NCBI GenBank assembly: GCA_023383705.1
Contig: JAHDYM010000014.1
Location: 1 to 51,231 of the forward strand
DNA: 51,231 bases
Reading direction: 5' to 3'
DNA from: Gammaproteobacteria bacterium
Lineage (GTDB): Bacteria > Pseudomonadota > Gammaproteobacteria > Steroidobacterales > GCA-2729495
The notes beneath the pieces are model-generated. The model made no database searches and had not been told where the DNA came from. It saw nothing but the letters and a program-made list of their open reading frames with translations. Shown here piece after piece: positions 32,017-41,142 of this stretch. Both the position numbers and the translations under genes were made by a program. Within the stretch, counting starts at the first letter, position 1, and every line of letters starts with the position of its first letter.

Positions 32017-32886
32017 ATGCCACTGCCAGGTGCCATAGACATCGTCTGCAACCTCTTCACACCGCGAGAGGTGGCCGATGGGCATACCGGGCTGGATGAT
32101 GCCTTCAAGGCCCAGGTTCGCATGCCCGAGGAGATCCGCAACGGGGTCAGCATCGAGAACTACCTGCAGCGCATGGACCGGGCGGGCATCGAACGCTCCC
32201 TGCTGATCGCGGTCCGGGCCGGTGACATCAACGTGAAGGGCGGCTTTGAATTGCCCTACGAGCGCGTCCACGAGGTCTGCCAGCAGCATCCGCAGCGTTT
32301 CTCCGGACTGGCCGGCATCGATCCGTTCCGCGGCATGCAGGGACTCCGCGATCTCGAGCAGGCAGTGCGCGAATACGGCTTTGTCGGCGCGCATCTCTAT
32401 CCCCACTGGTGCGGGCTGGCCCCCGATCATGCGAAGTACTACCCGTACTATGCCAAGTGCTGTGAACTCGATATTCCGATCATGATGCAGGTTGGCCACA
32501 ACCTGGTCTATTCCCGGGAACGTCGCCTGCCTTCAGTGGGGCGTCCCATCTGCCTCGACCAGGTGGCGATAGATTTTCCGGAGCTTCGTCTGATCGGCAT
32601 TCATATCGGCATCCCGTGGACCGACGAGATGATCTCGATGTGCTGGAAGCACGAGAACGTCTATACCGCCGGGGACGCCTATGCGCCCAGATACTGGCCG
32701 CCGGCCTTCGTGCATTACGCCAACAGCTTCGGGCGCCACAAGGTCATGTTTGGCACCGACTGGCCGGTGATCGATCCCGAACGCGCCGTGCGCGAAGTCG
32801 ACGGGCTGGACCTGCGGGAGGAATCGAAGCGCATGTTGATGCGCGAGAATGCGCTGCGGGTCTTCAAGCTGCCCGGTGGCGCCTGA
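32017..32886 (+). CDS. Amidohydrolase-2 family protein lacking the HxH motif
   Basis: The 289-residue protein matches the ACMSD-like amidohydrolase fold (members hydrolyse or decarboxylate aromatic and ring-cleavage acids). Later metal/catalytic positions are present: His161 in PIMMQVGH, His196 in RLIGIHIG, and Asp248 in MFGTDWPVID. The N-terminal metal-binding IDxHxH is replaced by IDIVCN (Val10, Asn12), so the usual metal site is incomplete. It may use other ligands or have lost metal-dependent chemistry. GGGAG precedes the ATG. It is the first gene of an operon with a CoA ligase two bases downstream. The specific substrate is unknown. Confidence 0.85.
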   Translation: MPLPGAIDIVCNLFTPREVADGHTGLDDAFKAQVRMPEEIRNGVSIENYLQRMDRAGIERSLLIAVRAGDINVKGGFELPYERVHEVCQQHPQRFSGLAGIDPFRGMQGLRDLEQAVREYGFVGAHLYPHWCGLAPDHAKYYPYYAKCCELDIPIMMQVGHNLVYSRERRLPSVGRPICLDQVAIDFPELRLIGIHIGIPWTDEMISMCWKHENVYTAGDAYAPRYWPPAFVHYANSFGRHKVMFGTDWPVIDPERAVREVDGLDLREESKRMLMRENALRVFKLPGGA

Positions 32887-32888
32887 TC

Positions 32889-34421
32889 ATGTCCCTGGCC
32901 GGCAGCATTCCGTTTTCCTTCCAGCACCTTTCGCTCGCAGCCGGCGTGCGTGCGGCCATGCATCGCAACCCGGACAAGATTGCCTTCCGTCACCGGGACC
33001 GGACGCGCAGCTATGCCGAACTGATGTCGCGTATCGACCGGATCAGCAGCGCGCTCGGCAGCGGGCTTGGCCTCAAGCCTGGCCAGCATGGCGCGATCAT
33101 CGGCAAGAACTCCATCGAGTACATGGAGATCGTGATCGGTGCTTCGCAGGCGGGTATTGCACTGGCGACCGTCAATCCGCGCCTGTCGCTCGCCGAGATG
33201 GTCAGCATCTGTGATGATGCCGGCGCTGCGGTCGTGTTTGCCGATCCGGACGCCATGGCCATGCTGCGCGATGCGCGGCTCGCATCGGCGCCTGCGCTCA
33301 TCGAGATCGGGCCGGATCTCGAAGCGTGGCTGGCACAGGCAAGACCGTCTGCCGGACTGCCGGAAGTCAGGGAATGGGATGTCTTCACCATTCCCTATAC
33401 CTCGGGCACCACCGGCAAACCCAAGGGGGTGCTGGTCCCGCATCGTTCGCGGATACTCACGCTGTTCGCCATGGCGGTCGAGTACGGCTGCTACGGGCCG
33501 GACGACCGCTTTCTGGCCATTGCGCCCATGTGCCACGGCGCCGGCATGGTGTTTTCGCTGGCACCGGTGTTCTTCGGCGGCTATGCCGAGATCATGGACA
33601 AGTTCGAGCCGGATGCCGTGCTGGCGAGCCTGGCCGGTGAATCGATCACCGGTTTCTTCGGCGTGCCCACGCACTACCATGCCCTGCTGGAAGCCGGTCG
33701 TGGCCTGGAGAAGGCGAGCCACAAGGGTCAATTGCGCACCGTGATCTCGAATGCGGCAGCCATGCCGCAGGCGATGAAGGAAAGACTCGTCGAGCAACTG
33801 GGTCCGGGTTTGTTGCACGATACCTACGGATCGACAGAGGCAGGCATCGTGTCGAACCTCCGGCCCGCCGACCAGCTTCGCAAGCAGCAGTGCGTCGGCC
33901 AGCCGTTCCCCTGTACCCTGATCGAAATCCGCCGTCCCGACGGCAGTATCTGTGCGCCGGACGAGGTCGGTGAGCTGTACTCACGCAGTCCCTATCTTTT
34001 CAACGGCTACTGGGGGCGTCCCGAGGAAACCGCAGAAACCTGGCGCGACGGCTGGGTGACCGTGGGCGACCTCGCACGCAAGGATGCCGAGAGGCATCTC
34101 TATATCGTCGATCGCCTCAAGGACATGGTGATCTCGGGTGGCGTCAACATCTATCCGCGCGAAGTCGAGGAGGTGGTTTTCCGGCATCCGGAAGTCGCCG
34201 ATGTCGCCCTGATTGGCGTGCCGGATGAGCGCTGGGGCGAGGTGCTGAAGGCCTTCGTGGTGAGGCGTCCGGGCTCCGGGCTCGATGAGGCGGGCCTCGC
34301 GGCTTTCCTGGACGGCAGGATATCCCGCATGAAACAGCCCAAGTACGTCGAGTTCATCGAGCAGATCCCGCGCAACGCCAGCGGCAAGGTTCTCAAAACC
34401 ACATTGCGTGGCCGGGGTTGA
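32889..34421 (+). CDS. Class I acyl-CoA synthetase (AMP-forming)
   Basis: The 510-residue enzyme belongs to the ANL superfamily, which activates carboxylic acids as acyl-adenylates and then CoA thioesters. Motifs: the P-loop TIPYTSGTTGKPKGVL, the A5 motif DTYGSTEAG, A7 GWVTVGDLARKD, A8 hinge RLKDMVISGGVNIYPREVEE, and the A10 catalytic Lys in NASGKVLKTTLR. All key residues are intact. It starts two bases after the amidohydrolase and six bases before the DsbA-like gene, indicating one transcript. The substrate (fatty, aromatic or alicyclic acid) cannot be told from sequence. Confidence 0.93.
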   Translation: MSLAGSIPFSFQHLSLAAGVRAAMHRNPDKIAFRHRDRTRSYAELMSRIDRISSALGSGLGLKPGQHGAIIGKNSIEYMEIVIGASQAGIALATVNPRLSLAEMVSICDDAGAAVVFADPDAMAMLRDARLASAPALIEIGPDLEAWLAQARPSAGLPEVREWDVFTIPYTSGTTGKPKGVLVPHRSRILTLFAMAVEYGCYGPDDRFLAIAPMCHGAGMVFSLAPVFFGGYAEIMDKFEPDAVLASLAGESITGFFGVPTHYHALLEAGRGLEKASHKGQLRTVISNAAAMPQAMKERLVEQLGPGLLHDTYGSTEAGIVSNLRPADQLRKQQCVGQPFPCTLIEIRRPDGSICAPDEVGELYSRSPYLFNGYWGRPEETAETWRDGWVTVGDLARKDAERHLYIVDRLKDMVISGGVNIYPREVEEVVFRHPEVADVALIGVPDERWGEVLKAFVVRRPGSGLDEAGLAAFLDGRISRMKQPKYVEFIEQIPRNASGKVLKTTLRGRG

Positions 34422-34427
34422 GCGGCA

Positions 34428-35078
34428 ATGCCTGCTGTCTCCACGCCGGCCACCGTCGAGTTCTACTTCGACTGCAGCTGTCCCTGGAGTTACCTGGCAC
34501 TCGGGCGGCTGCGGGAAGCCGCTGTCCGTACCGGTGCCAGGATCGGGTATCGGCCCGTGTTGCTCGCCGGGATCGGCGGCAAACCGCACCAGGTCGTTGC
34601 GCAGGATGCGCTGGCCGAGGTCAGGCAACGCTACCGGAGCAAGGACCTGCAGGACTGGGCGCGTTTTTGTGGCGTGATCCTGCAGGATCCGGGTACAGGG
34701 CCGGTCGATAGCGGATGGGCGCAGCGTGGTGTGATCGTTGCGCAACGAAGGGGGCAGCAGCTGGCCTATATCGATGGCGTTTTCAGGGCCCGATTTGTCG
34801 AGGGGCGCGACATCAGCCAGCTGGCGGAAATACAGGTGGTGGCGGGCCACGCCGGGCTGGATACGGCAACGTTCACCAATGAGATCAACGCGCCGGATAC
34901 GCTCGCCGGCCTGCAAGAGAACATCTCGCGGCTGCTGGAGCACGGCGGTTTCGGCACGCCCACCATGCTGGTCGGCACGGATCTGTATTTTGGCAATGAC
35001 CGCATGCCACTGGTGGAAGTGGCAATGGCGCGTGCGGGCGGCATGCGTTTCGTGATGCCTGGTGAACATGGACGCTGA
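34428..35078 (+). CDS. DsbA-family protein, 2-hydroxychromene-2-carboxylate isomerase-like
   Basis: The 216-residue protein has the thioredoxin-fold-with-helical-insert pattern of HCCA isomerases and FrnE-like DsbA proteins: EFYFDCSCPWSYLALGRLRE at the N-terminus, a helical middle, and the cis-Pro loop GFGTPTMLVGTDLYFGNDRM. HCCA isomerases are glutathione-dependent and act in aromatic catabolism. The CSCPW active site resembles both groups, so isomerase versus oxidoreductase is unresolved. No signal peptide is seen, so it should be cytoplasmic. It lies between the CoA ligase and the molybdoenzyme genes. Confidence 0.85.
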   Translation: MPAVSTPATVEFYFDCSCPWSYLALGRLREAAVRTGARIGYRPVLLAGIGGKPHQVVAQDALAEVRQRYRSKDLQDWARFCGVILQDPGTGPVDSGWAQRGVIVAQRRGQQLAYIDGVFRARFVEGRDISQLAEIQVVAGHAGLDTATFTNEINAPDTLAGLQENISRLLEHGGFGTPTMLVGTDLYFGNDRMPLVEVAMARAGGMRFVMPGEHGR

Positions 35079-35103
35079 GTTCGAGCAGCAGGGAGAGTCG
35101 GGG

Positions 35104-37902
35104 ATGACAAGCATTCAGAAACCAGCAGCGCAGGGCACGCGCCGACAGTTCCTCGCCGGGTCGGGAGCCCTGACCGTGGCGCTCAGCCTGCGCTATGCAC
35201 CCGCTGCGGCAGAAACGCAGGCCCAGCAGCCGTACGGGGCATGGGAAGACCTGCAGCGCCGGAAATGGACATGGGACCGTGTGACCCACGGTACGCACGG
35301 CACGAACTGTACCGGTACCTGTGCCTTCAACATCTACGTCAAGAATGGCATCGTCTGGCGCGAGGAACAGCAGGGCGAGTACGGGCGCTCGGAAGATGCC
35401 CCGGATTACGGGCCGCGGGGCTGCCAGAAGGGCCTGCGCCACGCCAAATACATGTACGGCAAGCAGCGTGTGCTGTATCCGATGAAGCGGGTCGGCGAGC
35501 GCGGTGCCGGCAAATGGCAGCGCATCAGCTGGGACCAGGCGATGGCCGAGATCGCCGACCGCTTTATCGACCATTCGGTCGCCTCCGGGCCCCGTTCCAT
35601 CAGCTTCGATCTCGGTACGCAGATGGTGCTGAAGCGCGCTTCATTCGCCGCGCTGGGCCGGTTTGCGACCATCAGCGGTATCGAGTTGCCGGAGGCCTTT
35701 GCGGGCGTCGGCGACCTGCCGACCGGCGTGCAGATGACGGTCGGCGAGCCGCTGCTCGGCGACACCATGGCGGCCGTGTTCAAGTCCCGGTGCTGCCTGG
35801 TCTGGTTCTGCAATCCGGCGGTGACGCGGATTCCGGACGCGCATTTTTTCTGGGAGGCGAGGTACAACGGCACCGAAATCGTGGCGATCTCGCCCGAATT
35901 CACCCCGAGTGCGATGCATGCGGACAAGTGGCTGAATCCGAAACCGGGTACTGACATTGCGCTGGCCATGGCCATGGTGCAGGTACTGCTGACGGAGGAC
36001 CTCATCGATCGCAGCTATATCCGCGAGCAGACCGACCTGCCGTTTCTGGTGCGCAGCGACAACGGACGATTTTTGCGCGAAAGCGATTTCGTCGAGGGTC
36101 CGGCTGCACGCGGCAACCTGTTCTATGTCTGGGACGAAAAGACGGGGAAGGCGGTTGCGGCACCGGCGACAGGTAATCCGCCACCCCCGCCAGGTTCACC
36201 GGTACCGGTGATTCCGGCCGGCAGTCTTGCGCTCGGTGATTTGAGTCCTGCACTGGAGGGCAGCTGGACGGTAAGGACCCGCCAGGGTCCGGTCCGCGTT
36301 ACGACGGTCTTTGAACTGGTCAAGCGGCGTGCCGCGGACTACACGCCGGAGCAGGCAGCCGGGGTCTGTGGTGTACACCCTGACAATATCCGCCAGGTCG
36401 CGCGGATTTTCGGCAAGGCAAAGCCGGCGATGATCTTCACCGGCTACCGCATGTGCAAATGGCTGCAGGGCGACCTGCTGCAGCGGGCCTTCATGCTTTT
36501 GCTTTCGCTGACGGGCAATCTCGGCAAGGCGGGCGGTGGCTTCCAGCTCGAGAACCTGGGCAGCACCGCGAGCCAGATCGCCTTCATGCTCGCGGGCCTG
36601 CCGCCCACGCTCAATGTGGCCACCCTGGCGCGCTGGGACTATGCCCACGCTGACGGCAAGACGCTCAACGAGAAAATCTACGGCAAGGCCGTGGCCGACA
36701 AGGTCGATCATTACTTCCAGGAGTCGACGCGCTCGGGTGCGTGGCCAGACTACTCGGCCACACCCTGGAAGATGGGCATCTTTGCCGGCAGCAATACCGC
36801 GGCGTGGCGGGCGGGTGCCGGGCGCTGGCGAAAGAGCGCCTTCGAGAAACTCGACACCATCGTGACGATGACGCCGGACATGGGCGTGACCGCCATGTAT
36901 TCGGACTATGTCTTGCCGATCGCCCACCACTACGAGCGGCAGGATTACCTGCTCGAGGCCCGTACGCCTTATGTGCAGGTCATGGACGCAGCAGTCGCGC
37001 CGCTCGGCGAGTCGATGGACGACTGGCACGCGCTCAACCGTCTTGCGAAGGCCATCTCGGAGCGTGCGACGGTACGTGGCATTGCGCCGATCCAGGACAG
37101 CTTTTTCGGGCAGCCCGTGCCCCGCGATTTCACCCGTTATCATTCACTGTTCACGCTCGACGGGCAGATTCGCGATACGCGCGACCTGATCCAGTTCCTC
37201 GTCGACAAGGATCCCGGTGTCCCCAAGGTTTCATTCGACGAGATGCGCAGCCATGGCCTGATGCGGAATGAGGGCACCGAACGGGTCGTCTATGCAGAAA
37301 ACGCCCCCTATGGCTCGGTCTTGCTGCGGGCGGTTGAAAAGCACGAGCCGTACCCGACGCTGACCGGCCGGCAGCAGTTTTATATCGACCACGACTGGTT
37401 CATTGCCGAGGACGAGCAGTTGCCCCGGCACAAGGACCCGATCCGCCTGGACGGTTATCCCCTGCAGATGATGATGGGACATCTGCGCCATGGCATTCAC
37501 AGCATGTGGACGGATGATTCCCTGCTGCTCAGCCTGCGGCGTGGCGAGCCGGATATCTATGTGAGCCCGCAGGATGCGCAGGCGCGCGGGGTCAGTGATG
37601 GCGAGCTGATCCGGGTATTCAACTCACTGGGATCCTTCATCGCCATGGGGCATGTGACACCCGGAATGCAGCCTGGCAGTGTGTTCATGTACCACGGCTG
37701 GGATCCGATGATGTTCCGTGGTGGCCGGCAGAACTTCGGTGCGGTGGTGAGCAGCTCGGCGCTGATCAAGCCGACGGCGCTCGTCAGCGGTTACGGACAC
37801 ATCACCTACCGGGCGCTGGCATTCGAGCCCAACTCGACCTTCCACGACTTCACGTGTGACTTCGAAAAACACGCGGGAGACGGGGTTTCCACCGCTGCAT
37901 GA
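35104..37902 (+). CDS. Tat-exported molybdopterin oxidoreductase, ethylbenzene/steroid-C25 dehydrogenase-like catalytic subunit
   Basis: The 932-residue protein is a type II DMSO-reductase-family molybdoenzyme. A Tat signal (TRRQFLAGSGALTVALSL) precedes the FS0 cluster motif His65-x3-Cys69-x3-Cys73-x33-Cys107. Segments YGAWEDLQRRKWTWDRV, NGIVWREEQ, RGCQKG and EQTDLPFLVRSDNGRFL closely follow EbdA of ethylbenzene dehydrogenase as I recall it. Asp204 aligns with the Mo-ligand Asp. A Pro-rich loop (GNPPPPPGSPVPVIPAG) is unusual. ATG 35104 is used because GGGAG lies eight bases upstream; starts at 35062 or 35068 are possible. The iron-sulfur, heme-b and chaperone subunits normally encoded alongside are absent. 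Such enzymes hydroxylate hydrocarbons or sterol side chains without oxygen; the substrate here is unknown. Confidence 0.9.
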   Translation: MTSIQKPAAQGTRRQFLAGSGALTVALSLRYAPAAAETQAQQPYGAWEDLQRRKWTWDRVTHGTHGTNCTGTCAFNIYVKNGIVWREEQQGEYGRSEDAPDYGPRGCQKGLRHAKYMYGKQRVLYPMKRVGERGAGKWQRISWDQAMAEIADRFIDHSVASGPRSISFDLGTQMVLKRASFAALGRFATISGIELPEAFAGVGDLPTGVQMTVGEPLLGDTMAAVFKSRCCLVWFCNPAVTRIPDAHFFWEARYNGTEIVAISPEFTPSAMHADKWLNPKPGTDIALAMAMVQVLLTEDLIDRSYIREQTDLPFLVRSDNGRFLRESDFVEGPAARGNLFYVWDEKTGKAVAAPATGNPPPPPGSPVPVIPAGSLALGDLSPALEGSWTVRTRQGPVRVTTVFELVKRRAADYTPEQAAGVCGVHPDNIRQVARIFGKAKPAMIFTGYRMCKWLQGDLLQRAFMLLLSLTGNLGKAGGGFQLENLGSTASQIAFMLAGLPPTLNVATLARWDYAHADGKTLNEKIYGKAVADKVDHYFQESTRSGAWPDYSATPWKMGIFAGSNTAAWRAGAGRWRKSAFEKLDTIVTMTPDMGVTAMYSDYVLPIAHHYERQDYLLEARTPYVQVMDAAVAPLGESMDDWHALNRLAKAISERATVRGIAPIQDSFFGQPVPRDFTRYHSLFTLDGQIRDTRDLIQFLVDKDPGVPKVSFDEMRSHGLMRNEGTERVVYAENAPYGSVLLRAVEKHEPYPTLTGRQQFYIDHDWFIAEDEQLPRHKDPIRLDGYPLQMMMGHLRHGIHSMWTDDSLLLSLRRGEPDIYVSPQDAQARGVSDGELIRVFNSLGSFIAMGHVTPGMQPGSVFMYHGWDPMMFRGGRQNFGAVVSSSALIKPTALVSGYGHITYRALAFEPNSTFHDFTCDFEKHAGDGVSTAA

Positions 37903-37907
37903 AATGC

Positions 37908-39182
37908 TCAGTGCAGTGTGCCCGCTTCGGCATCCGGCCGGGCGGGCAGGGCGAGGAATGTCGCGCCGGCGAGTAATACCGGCAGTACCGCGCACCAGCT
38001 GAACGCCGCAGTCCAGCCCACCATCCCGATCGCCCATGACAGGGCGAATGGACCAAGGCCAAGGCCGAGCTCCACCGCGAGGGAACTGGCAAAACTGGCC
38101 GCAGTCGCGCGCAGCTCGGCGGGATAGTTTTCGGCGATGAAGGTAAACATCACCGCATAGGCGCCATAAAAAAAGAAGGTCATCGCGCTGAAGGCGAGGA
38201 AGGTGGGCCACCAGCCCCGGGCGAACCAGATCATCAGGCCGAAGGCAAGGCCGCCCAGCCAGCACCATGCAACGATGGTATTCCGGCGGCTGATCAGGAA
38301 TTCACCGAAGTATGCTGCCAGCACATAGCCAAAGGCGCCGATCAGGAAAGACAGGCCCACGAGTTCGATCGCCTCACGCGCCTCGAAGCCGCGGGCTTCG
38401 CGGAAATAGGGCGTGAGCATGATCGTCGCCCCATAGGCAAACACATACAGGAAGGTGCCGAGGAACAGCAGGAGCGTGCGGCGGCGGTAGGCTGGCCTGA
38501 ACAGTTCGCGCGTTGCCGGTGGCGGACGCCGCTCCCTGGCACGGGTGGCGCGGCTGTCCAGCCAGGCCTGTGAGTCCTTCAGGTGCCGGAAGATGATCCA
38601 GGCATAGGGCAGGAACAGGAGACTCAGCAGGAATATATACTTCCAACCCCATGTTTCATAAATAAAAGGCACCATGAGGGAAGCGAGGAAAAAGCCCAGC
38701 GGGAAGCCGATCTGGAGTACCCCGGTCAACAGCCCGCGCAGGCGTGGCGGCGACTCCTCGAACACCAGCGTACCGGTTACCGGCGACTGCACGCCGGAGG
38801 TGGTGAAGCCGAGCGTGCGTGCGATCAGCAGCGTAACGGTCGTGGGCGCGAAGGCCAGTGCGGTCACGAACACGGGCGTCATCAGCGTGGTTGCCAGCAG
38901 CACCGCCCGGCGGCCGATGCGGTCCGCAAGCACACCAATCTGCGTGATGAGGATGCCGGCCGCGACAAAGGTTATCGCGATGTAGATCCCGCGCTCGAGT
39001 TCCGACCAGCCAAACTCGGCGGAGATCTCCGTGAGTACAAAGGTAAACAGCGAGTGGTCGAGGTTGGCAAAGGTCAGGCCGACCAGGCAGATCAGGAACA
39101 CCCGCCAGGTATGTGCAGGGACCTGCCGCAGGGACTCCCGCAGACCCGGATCCACAGCCTGTTCCGTTGTCCCCGGAGACAC
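37908..39182 (-). CDS. MFS transporter
   Basis: The 424-residue protein has about twelve hydrophobic segments and the MFS motif A loop GVLADRIGRRAVLL between helices 2 and 3. The LARTLGFTTSGVQSPVTGTL region and central hydrophilic loop resemble metabolite:H+ symporters of the aromatic-acid/sugar type. It starts with GTG, four bases after the cytochrome c stop, and its 3' end faces the molybdoenzyme gene with a five-base gap. Likely uptake or export of the compound handled by the neighbouring enzymes; that is inference. Confidence 0.9.
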   Translation of the reverse strand: MSPGTTEQAVDPGLRESLRQVPAHTWRVFLICLVGLTFANLDHSLFTFVLTEISAEFGWSELERGIYIAITFVAAGILITQIGVLADRIGRRAVLLATTLMTPVFVTALAFAPTTVTLLIARTLGFTTSGVQSPVTGTLVFEESPPRLRGLLTGVLQIGFPLGFFLASLMVPFIYETWGWKYIFLLSLLFLPYAWIIFRHLKDSQAWLDSRATRARERRPPPATRELFRPAYRRRTLLLFLGTFLYVFAYGATIMLTPYFREARGFEAREAIELVGLSFLIGAFGYVLAAYFGEFLISRRNTIVAWCWLGGLAFGLMIWFARGWWPTFLAFSAMTFFFYGAYAVMFTFIAENYPAELRATAASFASSLAVELGLGLGPFALSWAIGMVGWTAAFSWCAVLPVLLAGATFLALPARPDAEAGTLH

Positions 39183-39186
39183 TGGC

Positions 39187-39576
39187 TCAGGTGCCCGAGA
39201 AGGTCCGGATCCACGCGATGAGGTCGCGGATATCCTGGTCGGAGATCACGTCGCTGAACTGCGGCATGATGAAGTTCTTGCCGAGCGCCGCACCGCCCTT
39301 GCAGATCACGAGATACAGGTATTCGTCGGGCAGTGTCTTCATGTAGGCAGGATCGCTCTGGTCCTTCGGCGGTTCGTCCATGTGCATGACGATCACCTCG
39401 GACTTGCCATCCACGCCGTGACAGCCGGCGCAATGCTGGAGATGCAGTGGTGCGCCGCGCCTTGCGTCGCCGCGCATTTCACCCGCAGGCTGGCAGCCTG
39501 CAGCCGCCGCGTCGCTGGCCTGCGCAACGCCGGCCAGCGCAAGAACGGAAACCAGGATGGCGATACGCGCGATCAT
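39187..39576 (-). CDS. Small periplasmic c-type cytochrome
   Basis: The 129-residue protein has a Sec signal peptide (MIARIAILVSVLALAGVAQA), one heme-binding motif CAGCH (residues 49-53) and a likely axial Met104 in FIMPQFSD, typical of class I cytochromes c (cytochrome-cbb3/CccA-like). It lies in a minus-strand operon between a Tat-type amidohydrolase and an MFS transporter. As a periplasmic electron carrier it could accept electrons from the Tat-exported molybdoenzyme encoded in the facing operon; this is inference from location. Confidence 0.92.
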   Translation of the reverse strand: MIARIAILVSVLALAGVAQASDAAAAGCQPAGEMRGDARRGAPLHLQHCAGCHGVDGKSEVIVMHMDEPPKDQSDPAYMKTLPDEYLYLVICKGGAALGKNFIMPQFSDVISDQDIRDLIAWIRTFSGT

Positions 39577-39615
39577 TTCGGCAATACTCCGGCAGCTTCA
39601 GCTGTGACTGCAAGT

Positions 39616-41037
39616 TCAGACAGAGGCAATCCATCCGTACTGGGTCAGGCTTGGTTCCTCACCGGCGGCCTGGTAGGCAAGCTTCATCCGGCTGAGGGCA
39701 TCGCCGGGGATTGCCTTGCGGGCCTCGTTGACGTCGATGCCGAAGAGTCGAGCGGAATTCAGCCCGAATATCAGCTCGCGGTCCCCCGCGGAAACCGGCC
39801 GGTAGCCATGTTTCTCCTGCAGGCGCTCGGGTATCTGGAAGCGGCGAAATGCCTCGATCTGCCACTGCGGGGATCCCCACCAGATGCTGTCGGTTCCCCA
39901 GATCACGTGATCGGCGCCAACGGCATCGATCAACTGCCCGAGCAGGTGGCCGCAGACTTCCGGGTGCGTGACGACCGAATGACCGAATACGGCGCCGAGT
40001 TCGAGATATATGTTCTTCAGGCCGGCGGTCTTGATCTGTGCGCAGAATTCCGTCGTCCAGGGAATATTGCCGCTTTCGTCGATACCGCTCTCACCCGGCA
40101 GGAGCATCGTCATCATGTGCTTCATGCCGGAGTGGAAGACGATGAAGTTGAGATCGGGCCAGTCTTTCGCGGCCTTCAACACGTCATCGGGGCGAAAATA
40201 TTCCGCGCCGGGACCGGGCAGGGGCAGGCCCTTGTGCGTGCAGATATTCCTGACGCCCAGTTTCAGCGTCTGCTCGTAGAACGGGTAGGCAAGCTTTTCA
40301 TCGTCGTGCCGCCAGGGCTTCAGCGGATCCCCGGTATAGAACTTCCAGGCATCGATCCGGAGATCCTTCACCTGGCGCTCGGACTCCTCAAGCCAGGCCG
40401 GGCTGGCGATTGTGCCGATGCCATGGGCCAGCATGCGCCTCGATCCGGCTGCCTCATTGACCAGGTTTCGTGTTGCAACGATGTCTTCCGGTGCAAGCAC
40501 ATACTTGTCTGGCGGACCAAAGGCCGCCCCGGTCAGGCATGCCATCACGGTATCGCTGTCGAAAAATATCTCCTTCACATAGTTGGCGCGGTGTAGGCTG
40601 TCCTTGGCAGGTGCGCCCCCGGCAAGCAGGGGATTCAGGCCGAACTTGCCCGTCAGTGAGCGGAAAACGACAGGCCCCGCCATGCTGTCTTTCACATGGT
40701 GCGTCTGCAGGTCGAGGATGAATTCCTTCTTGGGCCACATCTCGCGACTGACAGCCGGCTCGGCCGCTTCCGCCTCGCTGACCATGAATGCCGGACCGAA
40801 CACCTCGTTCATGGCCAGAAACGACACGGCCATGCCACCGCTGGTGCGCAGGAAGGCGCGACGGGACATGCCGAGTTTCAGGCTGTAGTGATCGGCCAGC
40901 TCGAATATCCGTTGCTCGACCCGGCGCTGGTCCGGCGTTTGCGGCAGGGGGTCGAATTCCTCGTTGCCGACGATCTGGGTGGGGACGGGCGTTGCCTTGC
41001 CGGTTTCCCGGTCGCGGTCACTCTTGCGAATCCACAT
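39616..41037 (-). CDS. Amidohydrolase-2 family protein with internal Tat-like signal
   Basis: The 473-residue protein has a twin-arginine segment (MSRRAFLRTSGGMAVSFLAM, residues 57-76) after a 56-residue hydrophilic N-terminal region, then an amidohydrolase domain (LDLQTHHV, NFIVFHSGMKH, HVIWGTDSIWWGSP). The N-terminal metal motif is Gln111-Thr-His113 rather than His-x-His. Either the long N-terminus is real or translation starts at Met57; GGGAG upstream of 41037 favours the long form. It is first in the operon with the cytochrome and MFS transporter. Probably acts outside the cytoplasm on an unknown substrate. Confidence 0.85.
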   Translation of the reverse strand: MWIRKSDRDRETGKATPVPTQIVGNEEFDPLPQTPDQRRVEQRIFELADHYSLKLGMSRRAFLRTSGGMAVSFLAMNEVFGPAFMVSEAEAAEPAVSREMWPKKEFILDLQTHHVKDSMAGPVVFRSLTGKFGLNPLLAGGAPAKDSLHRANYVKEIFFDSDTVMACLTGAAFGPPDKYVLAPEDIVATRNLVNEAAGSRRMLAHGIGTIASPAWLEESERQVKDLRIDAWKFYTGDPLKPWRHDDEKLAYPFYEQTLKLGVRNICTHKGLPLPGPGAEYFRPDDVLKAAKDWPDLNFIVFHSGMKHMMTMLLPGESGIDESGNIPWTTEFCAQIKTAGLKNIYLELGAVFGHSVVTHPEVCGHLLGQLIDAVGADHVIWGTDSIWWGSPQWQIEAFRRFQIPERLQEKHGYRPVSAGDRELIFGLNSARLFGIDVNEARKAIPGDALSRMKLAYQAAGEEPSLTQYGWIASV

Positions 41038-41142
41038 GCTGGGCTTCTCCCGGCTGGCTTCGGGTTTGTGGCTGGGCGGCCAGTCAAAGCCTACGTTGAT
41101 TACCCAGTGGTCACCACCCGCTTTCCGCGATCTGCCCGCTGC

